Below, in pieces: positions 18,210 through 26,809 of a stretch of DNA of 64,000 nt. Below the pieces are notes generated by a model. It made no database searches, had not been told where the DNA came from, and saw nothing but the letters and a program-made list of their open reading frames with translations. Position numbers and translations under genes: made by a program. Location of the stretch: contig JALHQN010000011.1 in the NCBI GenBank assembly GCA_022841915.1, forward strand, positions 1-64,000. Reading direction: 5' to 3'. Each line of letters starts with the position of its first letter. The first letter of the stretch is position 1. The DNA is from Burkholderiales bacterium (GTDB taxonomy: Bacteria; Pseudomonadota; Gammaproteobacteria; Burkholderiales; WYBJ01).

Positions 18210-18652
18210 TGGCCTGGTCGAGCAGCCGGCATCCGGCCAGCTTGCTGGTCGCGCCGTGCGTCTGGCTGGTGGATTTCGTGGCAGTCTATGCGGCTACCTC
18301 GATCGCATGCGGTGGCATCGACGCGCAGGCGGATGCGTCGCCTGCCGGGGCGCTCGTCGCAGTCATGCTGGTGACGACAGTCGGCGTGGCCTTCTCTGTC
18401 TATGCGGGCATCGCCAACTACCGGCAATGGCGGCGGGAACCGCTCGACAGCGAGCGTTCGGCGAGCACGTTCGTGCGCAAGGTCAACACGCTGCTGCACG
18501 CGTTGGCGGTTCTCGGCATGCTCTGGGTGGCACTGCCCTCGCTCATGCTCACGCCCTGCGCAAGCTTGGCGGGCGTCGAATCCGGCACAGACGTCGCCTG
18601 CGTCCATGCGAATCGCTGTGGTGGAACGGAGGCCATCGCCTGCTTGGGCTGA
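18206..18652 (+). CDS. Small membrane protein of the oxidase operon
   Basis: A 148-residue protein with three hydrophobic segments (LVAPCVWLVDFVAVYAATSI, VAVMLVTTVGVAFSVYAGIA, ALAVLGMLWVALPSLM). It is unrelated to the main subunits by motif but starts at an ATGA overlapping the coxAC stop, so it should be translated with them. Small proteins in this place in caa3-type operons are often accessory or assembly factors; I cannot assign one. The C-terminal Cys-containing tail (VACVHANRCGGTEAIACLG) is not membrane-like and may be unstructured. Confidence 0.75.
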   Translation: MMAWSSSRHPASLLVAPCVWLVDFVAVYAATSIACGGIDAQADASPAGALVAVMLVTTVGVAFSVYAGIANYRQWRREPLDSERSASTFVRKVNTLLHALAVLGMLWVALPSLMLTPCASLAGVESGTDVACVHANRCGGTEAIACLG

Positions 18653-18657
18653 AGAGG

Positions 18658-19476
18658 CTAGTCGTCCAGATGCAAGGACAAGCCAGGCAACGCCAAGCCC
18701 CGGAGGTTCGTGCGCCAAACCTGGCCGGCGCGAATATCGTAGGCGGCGGTAAGCGTACCTGTCGTCACGATATCTCCTGGCGCGATCGGCTCGCATTGCG
18801 GCTGACGCGCGAGGAGGGCGATCAGATGAGCCAGCGCGCCCAACGGACTGCCCAGCACATTCCTTCCCGAGCCCGTATCGCGCAAACGCTCGTCGCAGTA
18901 AAGATCGATCGAGAAAGAGCGCAGCGCCTCGATCACATCCTCCCCCAGCGCAGCGAGGGGCTGGGGTTCGCCGAGGACCAGGCAACCGTGCAAGCCCGAA
19001 TCGGCGACTGTATCTGCAGCCTGGAACCTCCAGCCCGGATAATGCGACTGCACGATCTCGTAGCCGTGCGCGATCCAGTCGATGCCCTCGAGGATCCGTG
19101 CAGGATCGGCGGTGATCGGGGGTGTCGCGGCGAATCCGAACACGATTTCGGGCTCGATCTTAGGCTCGACATAAGAGGCCAAGCTCAGGTGCGCGCGCCC
19201 GGCCGTCGCACGGATCAACGTGCGATCGTAGACGTAGCCCCAGATCGGCGCGTGCACGTCGTATTCGTCCCAGATGTTGCGATTGGTGAAGCCGATCTTG
19301 CGGCCCACCGCCACGGCACCCTCCTGCAGCCGCAGCTGGTGGACCCTCCGTGCCGCCGCATAAGCTGCATCGAGATCGAACTCGCCACGCGAGGTGAACG
19401 GCGTCAGCGTCCCGTGGGTATCCTGCGCACGCTTGACCGCGTGGGCGACGGTGTCGGGATCCAGCGCAGCGTTCAT
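18658..19476 (-). CDS. 2-oxopent-4-enoate hydratase / oxalocrotonate decarboxylase family
   Basis: A member of the hydratase/decarboxylase branch of the fumarylacetoacetase fold, 272 residues. It acts on short unsaturated 2-oxo acids made by meta-cleavage pathways. The sequence shows VGRKIGFTNRNIW, the metal-binding KIEPEIVFGF block with spaced Glu residues, HGYEIVQSHYPGW, and VLGSPLGALAHLIALLA near the C-terminus. The ATG at 19476 follows a G-rich tract; another ATG lies four codons upstream at 19488. No other meta-cleavage gene is nearby, so it may serve a different oxo-acid. It converges on the oxidase operon with a 5-bp gap. Confidence 0.85.
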   Translation of the reverse strand: MNAALDPDTVAHAVKRAQDTHGTLTPFTSRGEFDLDAAYAAARRVHQLRLQEGAVAVGRKIGFTNRNIWDEYDVHAPIWGYVYDRTLIRATAGRAHLSLASYVEPKIEPEIVFGFAATPPITADPARILEGIDWIAHGYEIVQSHYPGWRFQAADTVADSGLHGCLVLGEPQPLAALGEDVIEALRSFSIDLYCDERLRDTGSGRNVLGSPLGALAHLIALLARQPQCEPIAPGDIVTTGTLTAAYDIRAGQVWRTNLRGLALPGLSLHLDD

Positions 19477-19761
19477 ATCGCCCCACATGTCATCGCATAG
19501 GCTCTAAGCCGAGTGGTCGCCGATTGTGCTCGCCGAGCAAGTCGAGCATGGCCGCAAGCAAAGCGATTGTAAGCCGATGTCGCTCGGGCGCAGCCGCAGA
19601 TGCGCGCCCATGCTCTGCGGCTACACCGACGATCGTGTCGGGTCGATGTCGGCAATTCGCCGCCAGCGCGCCCCGTCTGTCCGGACACACCGCCACGACT
19701 CCGACGCAAGGCCTTTCAACGATGCCGGCTGCAGCGCCGACACCGACCGCGCCTGCTGCCC

Positions 19762-20328
19762 TCAGCGGAGTTCAGCACCCCGACCGATCCGCCTGCGGCC
19801 ACCCCAGGCCACCAGTGCCAATCCTGCCAGCATCAGGGCGTAGGTTTCCGGCTCGGGTATCGGCGCCAGCGTGGCATTGCTCACCGAGAACACCATGTCG
19901 CGGTAATTGAAGTCCCCGCCGCCCCGCAAGTCCTCGAACTCGACCTGCACGATGTTGTCGCCTAGATCGGTGAGAACTGCGTGCGCGATGTTGTCGGCGT
20001 TGCGATCTGCCGGGCCGGTGTACCAGTTCTCGACGTTGGAACCGTCGTCCGACGAGATCCGGAAAACGAGTTCGGTGCCGGCCACGAAGAATCCCAGACC
20101 GACCGTCTCGTTCACGATGCTCAACTGGTTGTTGAAGAGCTGCATGACGGGAAAGGCGCTTTCGAGGAACAGGATGTTGATGTTTCCCGCACCCGCACCA
20201 TCGAGGAAGGTCGCCGCCACTTCCACTTCGGAATCGACCACGATGACCCGGCTGCCCAAACCGGCGTGGGCGATCGGGGTGACGCCGAACAACAGCGCTG
20301 ACAACGCGGCAAGCGTACTTGTTTTCAT
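19762..20328 (-). CDS. PEP-CTERM sorting domain protein
   Basis: A 188-residue exported protein: Sec signal peptide (LAALSALLFGVTPIAHA), a beta-rich body ending in the segment DLRGGGDFNYRDMVFSV, which resembles DUF4114-type domains, and a C-terminal sorting signal IPEPETYALMLAGLALVAWG followed by Arg residues. The PEP motif, membrane helix and basic tail are recognised by exosortase (EpsH/XrtA family), implying an exosortase and exopolysaccharide locus elsewhere in the genome. No exosortase gene is in this window. PEP-CTERM proteins are usually surface-associated and biofilm-related. Confidence 0.9.
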   Translation of the reverse strand: MKTSTLAALSALLFGVTPIAHAGLGSRVIVVDSEVEVAATFLDGAGAGNINILFLESAFPVMQLFNNQLSIVNETVGLGFFVAGTELVFRISSDDGSNVENWYTGPADRNADNIAHAVLTDLGDNIVQVEFEDLRGGGDFNYRDMVFSVSNATLAPIPEPETYALMLAGLALVAWGGRRRIGRGAELR

Positions 20329-20367
20329 GGATCCGGCTCCTGGCAGAAGGGGATCACGATGGATCTC

Positions 20368-20395
20368 GTGACCGACAGCGACCTTACTCGGTCAC
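20368..20395. promoter_or_regulatory. Inverted repeat upstream of the PEP-CTERM gene
   Basis: GTGACCGA (20368-20375) and TCGGTCAC (20388-20395) form a perfect 8-bp inverted repeat with a 12-base spacer. It lies 40-67 bp upstream of the PEP-CTERM start, where an operator or leader hairpin would sit. No regulator gene is adjacent. Confidence 0.35.
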
Positions 20396-20472
20396 TGCCG
20401 TCTCGATGCTAGCGTGCCAAGCATCGGCGATCCATGCAGATAATCACATTCGCATGACCAAGTTGACCCAGC

Positions 20473-22200
20473 CTATGCTGCCTTGTGTAGATTTTCCGCA
20501 CGCTGCTTCGCTCGCACAGCGTCGAGCTTGCCGTCGAACAAGGTGATCGGCGGATAGGCGTCCGGGTCGGTGTTCACATCGAGCACGGTGGTCTCGCCGC
20601 TGGCCAGCGCCTCGCGCAGCGCGGGCAGATACTCGTCCGGATGCTCGATGGTGACGCCCCGGCAGCCGCAGGCACGTGCGATTGCCGCGTGATCGACCGG
20701 GCTGAAGGCGACCGCGCCGGTATGGCGACCGAACTTCACGTCCTCCGCGTCCTTCTGGTAAGCCAGAACCCCGTTGTCGAGCACAGTCAAGACGACAGCA
20801 AGACCGGTGCGGCGCGCGGTCTCGAGTTCGGACCACACGTGGCCGAACGCGCCGTCGCCGGTGATGCACAACACCGGGCTTTGCGGCCGCGCCGCCTTGG
20901 CGCCGATCGCCAGCGGCAGCCCCCAGCCCAGACCGGCGATGCCGCGCGGCGTGAGGAAGCGCATGCCGGGCTTCAGGGCTTTCAAGTAGCAGGCGAGCCA
21001 AACCGAGGAATAGCTCGCGTCAGCCACCACGAGCGTATCGGGCGTGAGCACCTGCTGCATGTCGGCCATGATGCGCTCGGGCCGGACCGGCGAAGCATTC
21101 GAGCCCAGCAGGGGCGCGATGTCGCGGGCGCTGCGCTCGCGGCCGGCGGCGATCTCGGCGATCAACGCGGGCGACGGCGCGCGCCGGTCGCGCAGGCGCT
21201 CGGCCAAGGCTTCGAGGGTGAGCCTGGCATCCCCGGCAAGACGCATCGATTCGTAGTTGCGGCCGATCTCCACCGGATCCACATCGATATGCACATACCG
21301 CGCATCCGGCGGAAAGAAGGTCCAGGAATCGGTGCCGTTCTGCGCCGTGCGCGTTCCGACCAGCAGAACGACATCGGCGCGGGCGACGATGGGCCGCAGG
21401 TGATAGCTGGGCGACATGCGCCCGAGCGCATTGCCGCCGACGCCGAGCGACAGGGGATGATCCTCGGCCACCGCCCCCTTGCCCATCACCGTGGTGATGA
21501 CGGGCAGATGAGCCTCGTTCTGCAGCCGCGTGAGCGCCTGCGCCGCGCCCGACAAGTGAATGCCGCCGCCGGCCACGATCAATGGATGCCGGGCCGAGGC
21601 CAGCAGATCAGCGACGGCATCGAGTCGGCTCGGTTCGGGCAGCATCCGGTCGAGCGGGAAGGCCCCCAGATCGGCATGCCGGCGCCCGGCACTGTCGATC
21701 GATTCGCTCAACATGTCAGCCGGCACCAGCAGGACGACCGGCCCGGGGCGGCCACCGGCCGCAGCTGCGAACGCCATGTCGATGTAATCCTCGATGCGCG
21801 AGGGATCGCTCACGCGGCGTACCCACTTCGCGCAACTCTGGAACAAGGCGATGTGGTCCAACTCCTGGAACGCGTTGCGATCGGCGTTGACCCGCTCCAC
21901 TTCCTGCACCAGGGCGAGCACCGGCACCGACGACTTCAAGGCCTCCGCCAGCGGGGCTACCAGGAGCGTGGCCGCGGGCCCGTTCTGCGCGCAAACCACC
22001 GCGACCCGACCGGTGATCCGTGCATAGCCGTCGGCCATCGCTCCGCCCGCGTTCTCGGTGCGATAGGTGTACTGTCGGATGCCGGCGTCCTCAGCAGCCA
22101 GCAGCGCCGCCGAGGGCAGGCTTTGCGAGAACATCGCTTTGACGCCATGGCGCGCAAGACTCGCGGCGATCGCGTCGGCAACAGTCGTTTTAGTGGTCAT
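20473..22200 (-). CDS. Thiamine-diphosphate enzyme, acetolactate-synthase-like
   Basis: A TPP-dependent enzyme of the acetolactate synthase / benzoylformate decarboxylase superfamily, 575 residues. The N-terminal pyrimidine-binding domain has the activating Glu in YRTENAGGAMADGYAR; the C-terminal domain has the ThDP motif GDGAFGHVWSELETA, continuing to LDNGVLAYQ. The start at 22200 follows GGGGGGAGG. It is probably not the biosynthetic IlvB, since no regulatory subunit or ilvC is adjacent. It lies downstream of, and in the same direction as, the FAD dehydrogenase gene, with a terminator-like hairpin between them. A role in catabolism of an oxo- or tricarboxylic acid is inferred from that partner. 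Confidence 0.85.
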   Translation of the reverse strand: MTTKTTVADAIAASLARHGVKAMFSQSLPSAALLAAEDAGIRQYTYRTENAGGAMADGYARITGRVAVVCAQNGPAATLLVAPLAEALKSSVPVLALVQEVERVNADRNAFQELDHIALFQSCAKWVRRVSDPSRIEDYIDMAFAAAAGGRPGPVVLLVPADMLSESIDSAGRRHADLGAFPLDRMLPEPSRLDAVADLLASARHPLIVAGGGIHLSGAAQALTRLQNEAHLPVITTVMGKGAVAEDHPLSLGVGGNALGRMSPSYHLRPIVARADVVLLVGTRTAQNGTDSWTFFPPDARYVHIDVDPVEIGRNYESMRLAGDARLTLEALAERLRDRRAPSPALIAEIAAGRERSARDIAPLLGSNASPVRPERIMADMQQVLTPDTLVVADASYSSVWLACYLKALKPGMRFLTPRGIAGLGWGLPLAIGAKAARPQSPVLCITGDGAFGHVWSELETARRTGLAVVLTVLDNGVLAYQKDAEDVKFGRHTGAVAFSPVDHAAIARACGCRGVTIEHPDEYLPALREALASGETTVLDVNTDPDAYPPITLFDGKLDAVRAKQRAENLHKAA

Positions 22201-22216
22201 GGGCCTCCCCCCAGAT

Positions 22217-22242
22217 AAAAAGGGGCAAGCGTCGCTTGCCCC
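22217..22242 (-). terminator. Intrinsic terminator/attenuator between FAD dehydrogenase and TPP enzyme genes
   Basis: On the minus strand, GGGGCAAGC-GAC-GCTTGCCCC is a perfect 9-bp stem with a three-base loop, followed directly by TTTTT. It ends only 17 bp before the start codon of the TPP-enzyme gene. It has full intrinsic-terminator form but sits inside what looks like an operon, so it probably attenuates readthrough rather than ending the transcript. Confidence 0.75.
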
Positions 22243-22262
22243 TCGTTGCACGATCCGTGCGC

Positions 22263-22286
22263 ATGCGGGATGGACTCATCCCGCAT
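22263..22286 (-). terminator. Second hairpin in the same intergenic gap
   Basis: ATGCGGGATG and CATCCCGCAT form a perfect 10-bp stem with a four-base loop, immediately after the stop of the FAD dehydrogenase gene. There is no T-run. It probably acts as an mRNA 3'-end stabiliser, or as an alternative structure to the terminator 20 bp further on. Confidence 0.5.
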
Positions 22287-22291
22287 GACGA

Positions 22292-23791
22292 TCACTTGGC
22301 CGCGAATGCGCCCGCGTTCTCGCCCGCCAGCTTGCCGAACACCGCGCCGGAGGTGAGCCCCGATCCGCCCGGGTAGTTGTGGTAGAAGAGCCCTCCGACC
22401 ATTTCGCCGGCGGCGTAGAGGCCGGTGATGCCGTGGCCGGCCTGATCCTGCACTTGGCCGTTCTGCGGATCGATCTTCACGCCGCCGAAGCTGAACGTGA
22501 CACCGCAGGTGACGGCATAAGCCTCGTACGGCGGCTCGTCGAGCACGTTGGCCCAGTTAGTCTTGTCGAACTTGAGGCCTTCCGTGCGCTTGCCGTCCTT
22601 GATGGCGGGGTTGTAGGGAATATCCTTGCGCACGGCCGCGTTGTACGCCTTGAGCTCGCGCAGGCAGTTCTCGGCATCCACGCCGTCGAGCTTCTGCACC
22701 AGCTCCTCGAGGGTGTTGGCCGTCACCTTGGTCACCTGCTTGATGCGGTACTCGTCGCGCAGCGACGGGATGATCTTCTGATCGAAGATCTGCCAGGCGA
22801 ACATGTTGGGCTGCTGCAGGATGACGGCGCCATACTTGGCATAGGTGTAGTTGCGGAAGTCCGCGCCTTCGTCGACGAAGCGCTCGCCATTGGCGTTGAC
22901 CATGATGCCCCAGGGATAGCAATGCTTCTGGAAGTTGTCGCCGACGGCCAGATCGCCGAAGGGCGGCGCATTCTGATCCCAGCCGACCGCATGGCAGCCC
23001 GACCAGTGGCCGTAGGGCATCGCGCCGACATCCAGCGCCATGCGCAAGCCCGCGCCGGTGTTGAAGCGCGTGCCGCGCACCTTGGCGAGATCCCAGTTCG
23101 GCCCGAGGTAACGGGCGCGCATTTCCGCATTGGATTCGAAGCCGCCGCAAGCGAGCACCACGGCCTTGCACGGAAGCTCGACGATCTTGCCCTTGTGCTT
23201 GGCGCGCACGCCCTTCACACCCGAGTCATCGGCGATGAGACCGAGCGCGGGCGTTTCGTAGTAGATCGGGATGCCTTCGCGGTTGCAGGCCTTGTGCTCC
23301 AGATCGACCAGGCCCGGACCGCCGCCCCAGGTTTCGACCGCCAGGCCGCCCCAGAACTTCCACTTGCCTTCGACCTTGAACGCCTGCCGCTTATAGGAGA
23401 GCTGGAACTTGACGCCCTTCTTGCGCAGCCACACCCACGTCGAATGGCTGCGGTTGACCAGCAGTTCGGTGAGATCAGGGTCGCAGCGATAGTTGGTGAT
23501 GCGGCCCATGGTGTCGAAAAACTCTTCGGACGTGAACGAGCCGAAATCGTTGTCGCGACGCTCCTCTTCGGTGAGATCCGGCACCAATTCGGCAATGTCG
23601 TCGGCGCCGTTGAAGACCAGTCGCGTGATGCCCGCCGTGTAGCGACTGTTGCCGCCGCACTCCTCTTCGGGCGCGGCCTCCAGCATGATGACGCTGCAGC
23701 CGTGCTCGCGCGCCGCCAGCGCCGCAGCCGCTGCCGCATTGCCCGCCCCGACGACGATGACGTCGGCGCCCTCCAGTTTCGCTGTTGCCAT
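22292..23791 (-). CDS. FAD-dependent dehydrogenase, tricarballylate-dehydrogenase (TcuA)-like
   Basis: A flavoprotein of the fumarate-reductase / 3-ketosteroid-dehydrogenase family, 499 residues, closest in pattern to FAD-dependent tricarballylate dehydrogenases. The dinucleotide fold VIVVGAGNAAAAAALAAREHG begins at residue 10, followed by CGGNSRYTAGI, which contacts FAD. The substrate region includes GTRFNTGAGLRMALDVGAMP, and the C-terminal FAD segment reads AGEMVGGLFYHNYPGGSGLT. It has no signal peptide and no heme-binding CXXCH, so it is cytoplasmic. The TcuB/TcuC partners are absent. It heads a two-gene unit with the TPP enzyme downstream. Confidence 0.85.
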   Translation of the reverse strand: MATAKLEGADVIVVGAGNAAAAAALAAREHGCSVIMLEAAPEEECGGNSRYTAGITRLVFNGADDIAELVPDLTEEERRDNDFGSFTSEEFFDTMGRITNYRCDPDLTELLVNRSHSTWVWLRKKGVKFQLSYKRQAFKVEGKWKFWGGLAVETWGGGPGLVDLEHKACNREGIPIYYETPALGLIADDSGVKGVRAKHKGKIVELPCKAVVLACGGFESNAEMRARYLGPNWDLAKVRGTRFNTGAGLRMALDVGAMPYGHWSGCHAVGWDQNAPPFGDLAVGDNFQKHCYPWGIMVNANGERFVDEGADFRNYTYAKYGAVILQQPNMFAWQIFDQKIIPSLRDEYRIKQVTKVTANTLEELVQKLDGVDAENCLRELKAYNAAVRKDIPYNPAIKDGKRTEGLKFDKTNWANVLDEPPYEAYAVTCGVTFSFGGVKIDPQNGQVQDQAGHGITGLYAAGEMVGGLFYHNYPGGSGLTSGAVFGKLAGENAGAFAAK

Positions 23792-24139
23792 GATGATTTC
23801 CTCGATTCAGATTGAACGCTCGCCGACCCGCCGGTCACCGACGAGATTCGGAAAGATCTTCCGCCTACGATTGTTGTTGTGCAGCATCGAACCTACCGCG
23901 CGAATCAGCATGCGCCAACTCCGCCCCGCCCCTTGCGCGCAAAAGACGCGCGTCTGGCTTGGTTTGCGCGCGATTATACGCCAGGCCCACGGATGCGCTC
24001 GACGACGCCAACCCTGCAATCCGGCGCGCCCGCCATTCTGCCCAACCCGGGCCTCGCAAGTGCGCGCCTTTCGTCGGCGGGCACGAGGCTTCGGTTAAGA
24101 TTCTGTTCCGCCATCCCCCTGCTTCGACTCCCGAGACTC
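23792..24139. other. 348-bp divergent promoter region before pepN
   Basis: No gene here. It separates the FAD dehydrogenase (minus) from pepN (plus). A -10-like TTAAGAT lies about 40 bp upstream of the pepN ATG, but no good -35 element accompanies it. The pepN frame is open through this region back to 23879, but that extension is Arg/Pro-rich and unlike aminopeptidase N. Confidence 0.4.
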
Positions 24140-26791
24140 ATGGACAACACCAGCTCCACGCCGCCGGTCATTCGCCTTTCCGACTACACGCCGCCCGCCT
24201 TCCTGATTCCGGCGGTCGATCTGAGTTTCGACATCCGCGACGAGGCCACCACCGTGACCGCGCGGCTCACGATGAAGCGCAACGCCGCAGCAGCGACCCC
24301 TGGCGCGCCCTTGATCCTCGACGGCGACGAACTCGTTCTGGAAAGCGTGCGGCTCGACGGTCAGCTGCTCGGGGAAACCGAATTCAGCGCCGACGCGAGC
24401 CGGCTGATGATCCCGCAGGTGCCGGACAGCTTCATCCTCGAAACCGTGTGCACGCTCGATCCGGCCAAGAACACCAAGCTCATGGGGCTCTATGCCTCGA
24501 GCAACGGCTGTTTCACCCAGTGCGAGGCAGAGGGCTTCCGGCGCATCACCTATTTCATTGATCGCCCGGACGTGATGGCGCGCTTCACAACCACCATTCG
24601 CGCGCAAAAGAGCCGTTATCCAGTGCTGCTGTCGAACGGCAACCCGGTGGCTCAGGGGGGGGCCAAAGGTGGCCGGCATTGGGTGAAGTGGGTCGATCCG
24701 TTTCCCAAGCCCTCCTATCTGTTCGCGATGGTTGCGGCCAAGCTCGATCTGCTCGAAGACACCTTCAAAACTGCCTCCGGTCGCAACGTCAAACTGCAGA
24801 TCTACGTCGAGCCGGGCAAGCTCGGCCAAGCCGGCTTCGCCATGCAGTCGCTGAAAAAATCGATGCGCTGGGACGAAGAGGTGTTCGGCCTCGAAGTGGA
24901 TCTCGATCAGTACATGATCGTCGCCGTGGGCGACTTCAACATGGGCGCGATGGAGAACAAGGGCCTAAACATCTTCAACACCAAGTATGTGTTGGCCCGC
25001 CCGGAAACCGCGACCGATGTCGACTACCAGAACATCGACCGCGTCGTCGCCCATGAATACTTCCACAACTGGACCGGCAACCGCGTGACTTGCCGCGACT
25101 GGTTCCAGCTCTCGCTCAAGGAAGGACTCACCGTGTTCCGCGATCAGGAATTCGGCGCCGACATGTATTCGCGCGCGGTGCAGCGCATCCAGGAAGTGCG
25201 CACGCTGCGCGCCGCGCAATTCCCCGAAGACGCCGGCCCGATGGCGCATCCGGTGCGCCCGCAGTCGTACATCGAGATCAGCAATTTCTATACGCCCACG
25301 GTCTACGAGAAGGGCGCCGAAGTCGTGCGCATGATTCATACGCTGATCGGCGCGCAAGCGTTTCGCAAGGGCATGGATCTGTACTTCCAGCGTCACGACG
25401 GCCAGGCGGTCACGTGCGACGAATTCGCGCAGGCGATGCAGGATGCCAGCGGCGTCGATCTCACCCGATTCAGACGTTGGTACGATCAGGCGGGCACGTC
25501 CGAGCTGACGATCGACGCCGACTACGACGCGGCCCGCGCGCGCTACTCGCTTACCGTCGAGCAATCGTGCGCCCCCACGCCGGGGCAGCCGGAGAAGCTG
25601 CCGCTGCATATTCCGCTCGCATTGGGGCTGGTCGGGCCCGACGGCAAGGATCTGCCGCTGCGGCTCGAAGGCGAGGCCCATGCGGGCGAGACCACTCGCG
25701 TCTTGTCCGTGACCGAAGCGCGCACCACGTTCACCTTCGTCGACGTGCCGGCCCGTCCGGTGCCCTCGATCGCCCGCGGCTTCTCCGCGCCGGTGAAGAT
25801 CCGCTTTCCCTACTCGGCCGACGATCTCGCCCACCTGATCGCCTACGACAGCGACTCGTTCAATCGCTGGGAAGCCGGCCAGCGCCTCGCCACCGATCTC
25901 ATGCTGCACAACGTGGGCGAGGTGCAGGCAGGCCGCGAGCCGCGCGTGCCGGAATCCTTCGTCGCCGCCTTCGGGCGCGTGCTCGCCGATGCCTCGCAGG
26001 ATCCCGCCTTCGCCGCCGAAGCGCTGGCCCTGCCCTCCGAGGGCTTTCTCGGCGAGCAGATGAGCATCGTCGATCCCGACGCGATCCATCGCGTGCGCGT
26101 CGACTTGCGCCGTCAGCTCGCCTCGGCCCTGCGTCGCGAACTGCGCGCCGCATACGACGCCCATGCCGCCAGCGGCCCCTACAGTCCCGATGCGGCGTCG
26201 GCCGGCGGACGCGCTCTGCGCAATACCTGTCTCGCCTACCTCTCCGAACTCGACGACGCCGAGGCACGCACACTGGCCATGCAGCAATTCGAGCAGGCCG
26301 ACAACATGACCGATGCCATCGCCGCCCTCATGGCGCTGGCGCAACTCGACTGCCCCGAGCGCAAACTCGCGCTCGCGCATTTCTACGAGCGCTGGAAAAA
26401 CGAAGCGCTGGTCATGGACAAGTGGCTGTCGGTCCAAGCCACCGCGCGCCTGCCCGGCACGCTGAACGAAGTGCGCGCGCTGCTCAAGCATGCGGCATTC
26501 GACCTGCGCAACCCCAACAAGGTGCGTTCGCTCATCAGCAGCTTCTGCCATGGCAATCAAGTGCGTTTCCACGCGGCCGACGGCACGGGCTACGCATTCT
26601 GCGCTGAGCAGGTGATCGCACTCGATGCACTCAACCCGCAGGTCGCGGCGCGTCTCGCGCGCGCCTTCGATCGCTGGAAGAAGTTCGATGCCGGTCGCCA
26701 GGCGCATGCACGCGAGGCCCTGGAGCGCATCCGCGCCACGGCCAATCTGTCGAAAGACACGCTGGAAGTCGTCACGCGGGCACTGGCCTAG
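24140..26791 (+). CDS. pepN: Aminopeptidase N (M1 family)
   Basis: A zinc metallo-aminopeptidase that removes N-terminal residues from peptides in the cytoplasm, 883 residues, the usual size for the proteobacterial PepN subfamily. The substrate N-terminus-binding motif GAMENKG lies at about 269-275 and the zinc site HEYFHNWTGNRVTCRDW starts at 305, with the second Glu in LSLKEG. The C-terminal half is the helical cap typical of PepN. The ATG at 24140 gives MDNTSSTPPVIRLSDY, which aligns with the normal mature start. A HAD phosphatase gene follows 18 bp downstream on the same strand and is probably cotranscribed. Confidence 0.95.
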   Translation: MDNTSSTPPVIRLSDYTPPAFLIPAVDLSFDIRDEATTVTARLTMKRNAAAATPGAPLILDGDELVLESVRLDGQLLGETEFSADASRLMIPQVPDSFILETVCTLDPAKNTKLMGLYASSNGCFTQCEAEGFRRITYFIDRPDVMARFTTTIRAQKSRYPVLLSNGNPVAQGGAKGGRHWVKWVDPFPKPSYLFAMVAAKLDLLEDTFKTASGRNVKLQIYVEPGKLGQAGFAMQSLKKSMRWDEEVFGLEVDLDQYMIVAVGDFNMGAMENKGLNIFNTKYVLARPETATDVDYQNIDRVVAHEYFHNWTGNRVTCRDWFQLSLKEGLTVFRDQEFGADMYSRAVQRIQEVRTLRAAQFPEDAGPMAHPVRPQSYIEISNFYTPTVYEKGAEVVRMIHTLIGAQAFRKGMDLYFQRHDGQAVTCDEFAQAMQDASGVDLTRFRRWYDQAGTSELTIDADYDAARARYSLTVEQSCAPTPGQPEKLPLHIPLALGLVGPDGKDLPLRLEGEAHAGETTRVLSVTEARTTFTFVDVPARPVPSIARGFSAPVKIRFPYSADDLAHLIAYDSDSFNRWEAGQRLATDLMLHNVGEVQAGREPRVPESFVAAFGRVLADASQDPAFAAEALALPSEGFLGEQMSIVDPDAIHRVRVDLRRQLASALRRELRAAYDAHAASGPYSPDAASAGGRALRNTCLAYLSELDDAEARTLAMQQFEQADNMTDAIAALMALAQLDCPERKLALAHFYERWKNEALVMDKWLSVQATARLPGTLNEVRALLKHAAFDLRNPNKVRSLISSFCHGNQVRFHAADGTGYAFCAEQVIALDALNPQVAARLARAFDRWKKFDAGRQAHAREALERIRATANLSKDTLEVVTRALA

Positions 26792-26809
26792 CACGAGCGC
26801 TTGGGCAAC

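Noticed and set aside
20413-20420. A TTGGCACG sequence on the minus strand upstream of the PEP-CTERM gene, like a sigma-54 -24 element
   Set aside because: At the right distance the -12 GC is missing (TC instead), so the sigma-54 promoter does not hold up.
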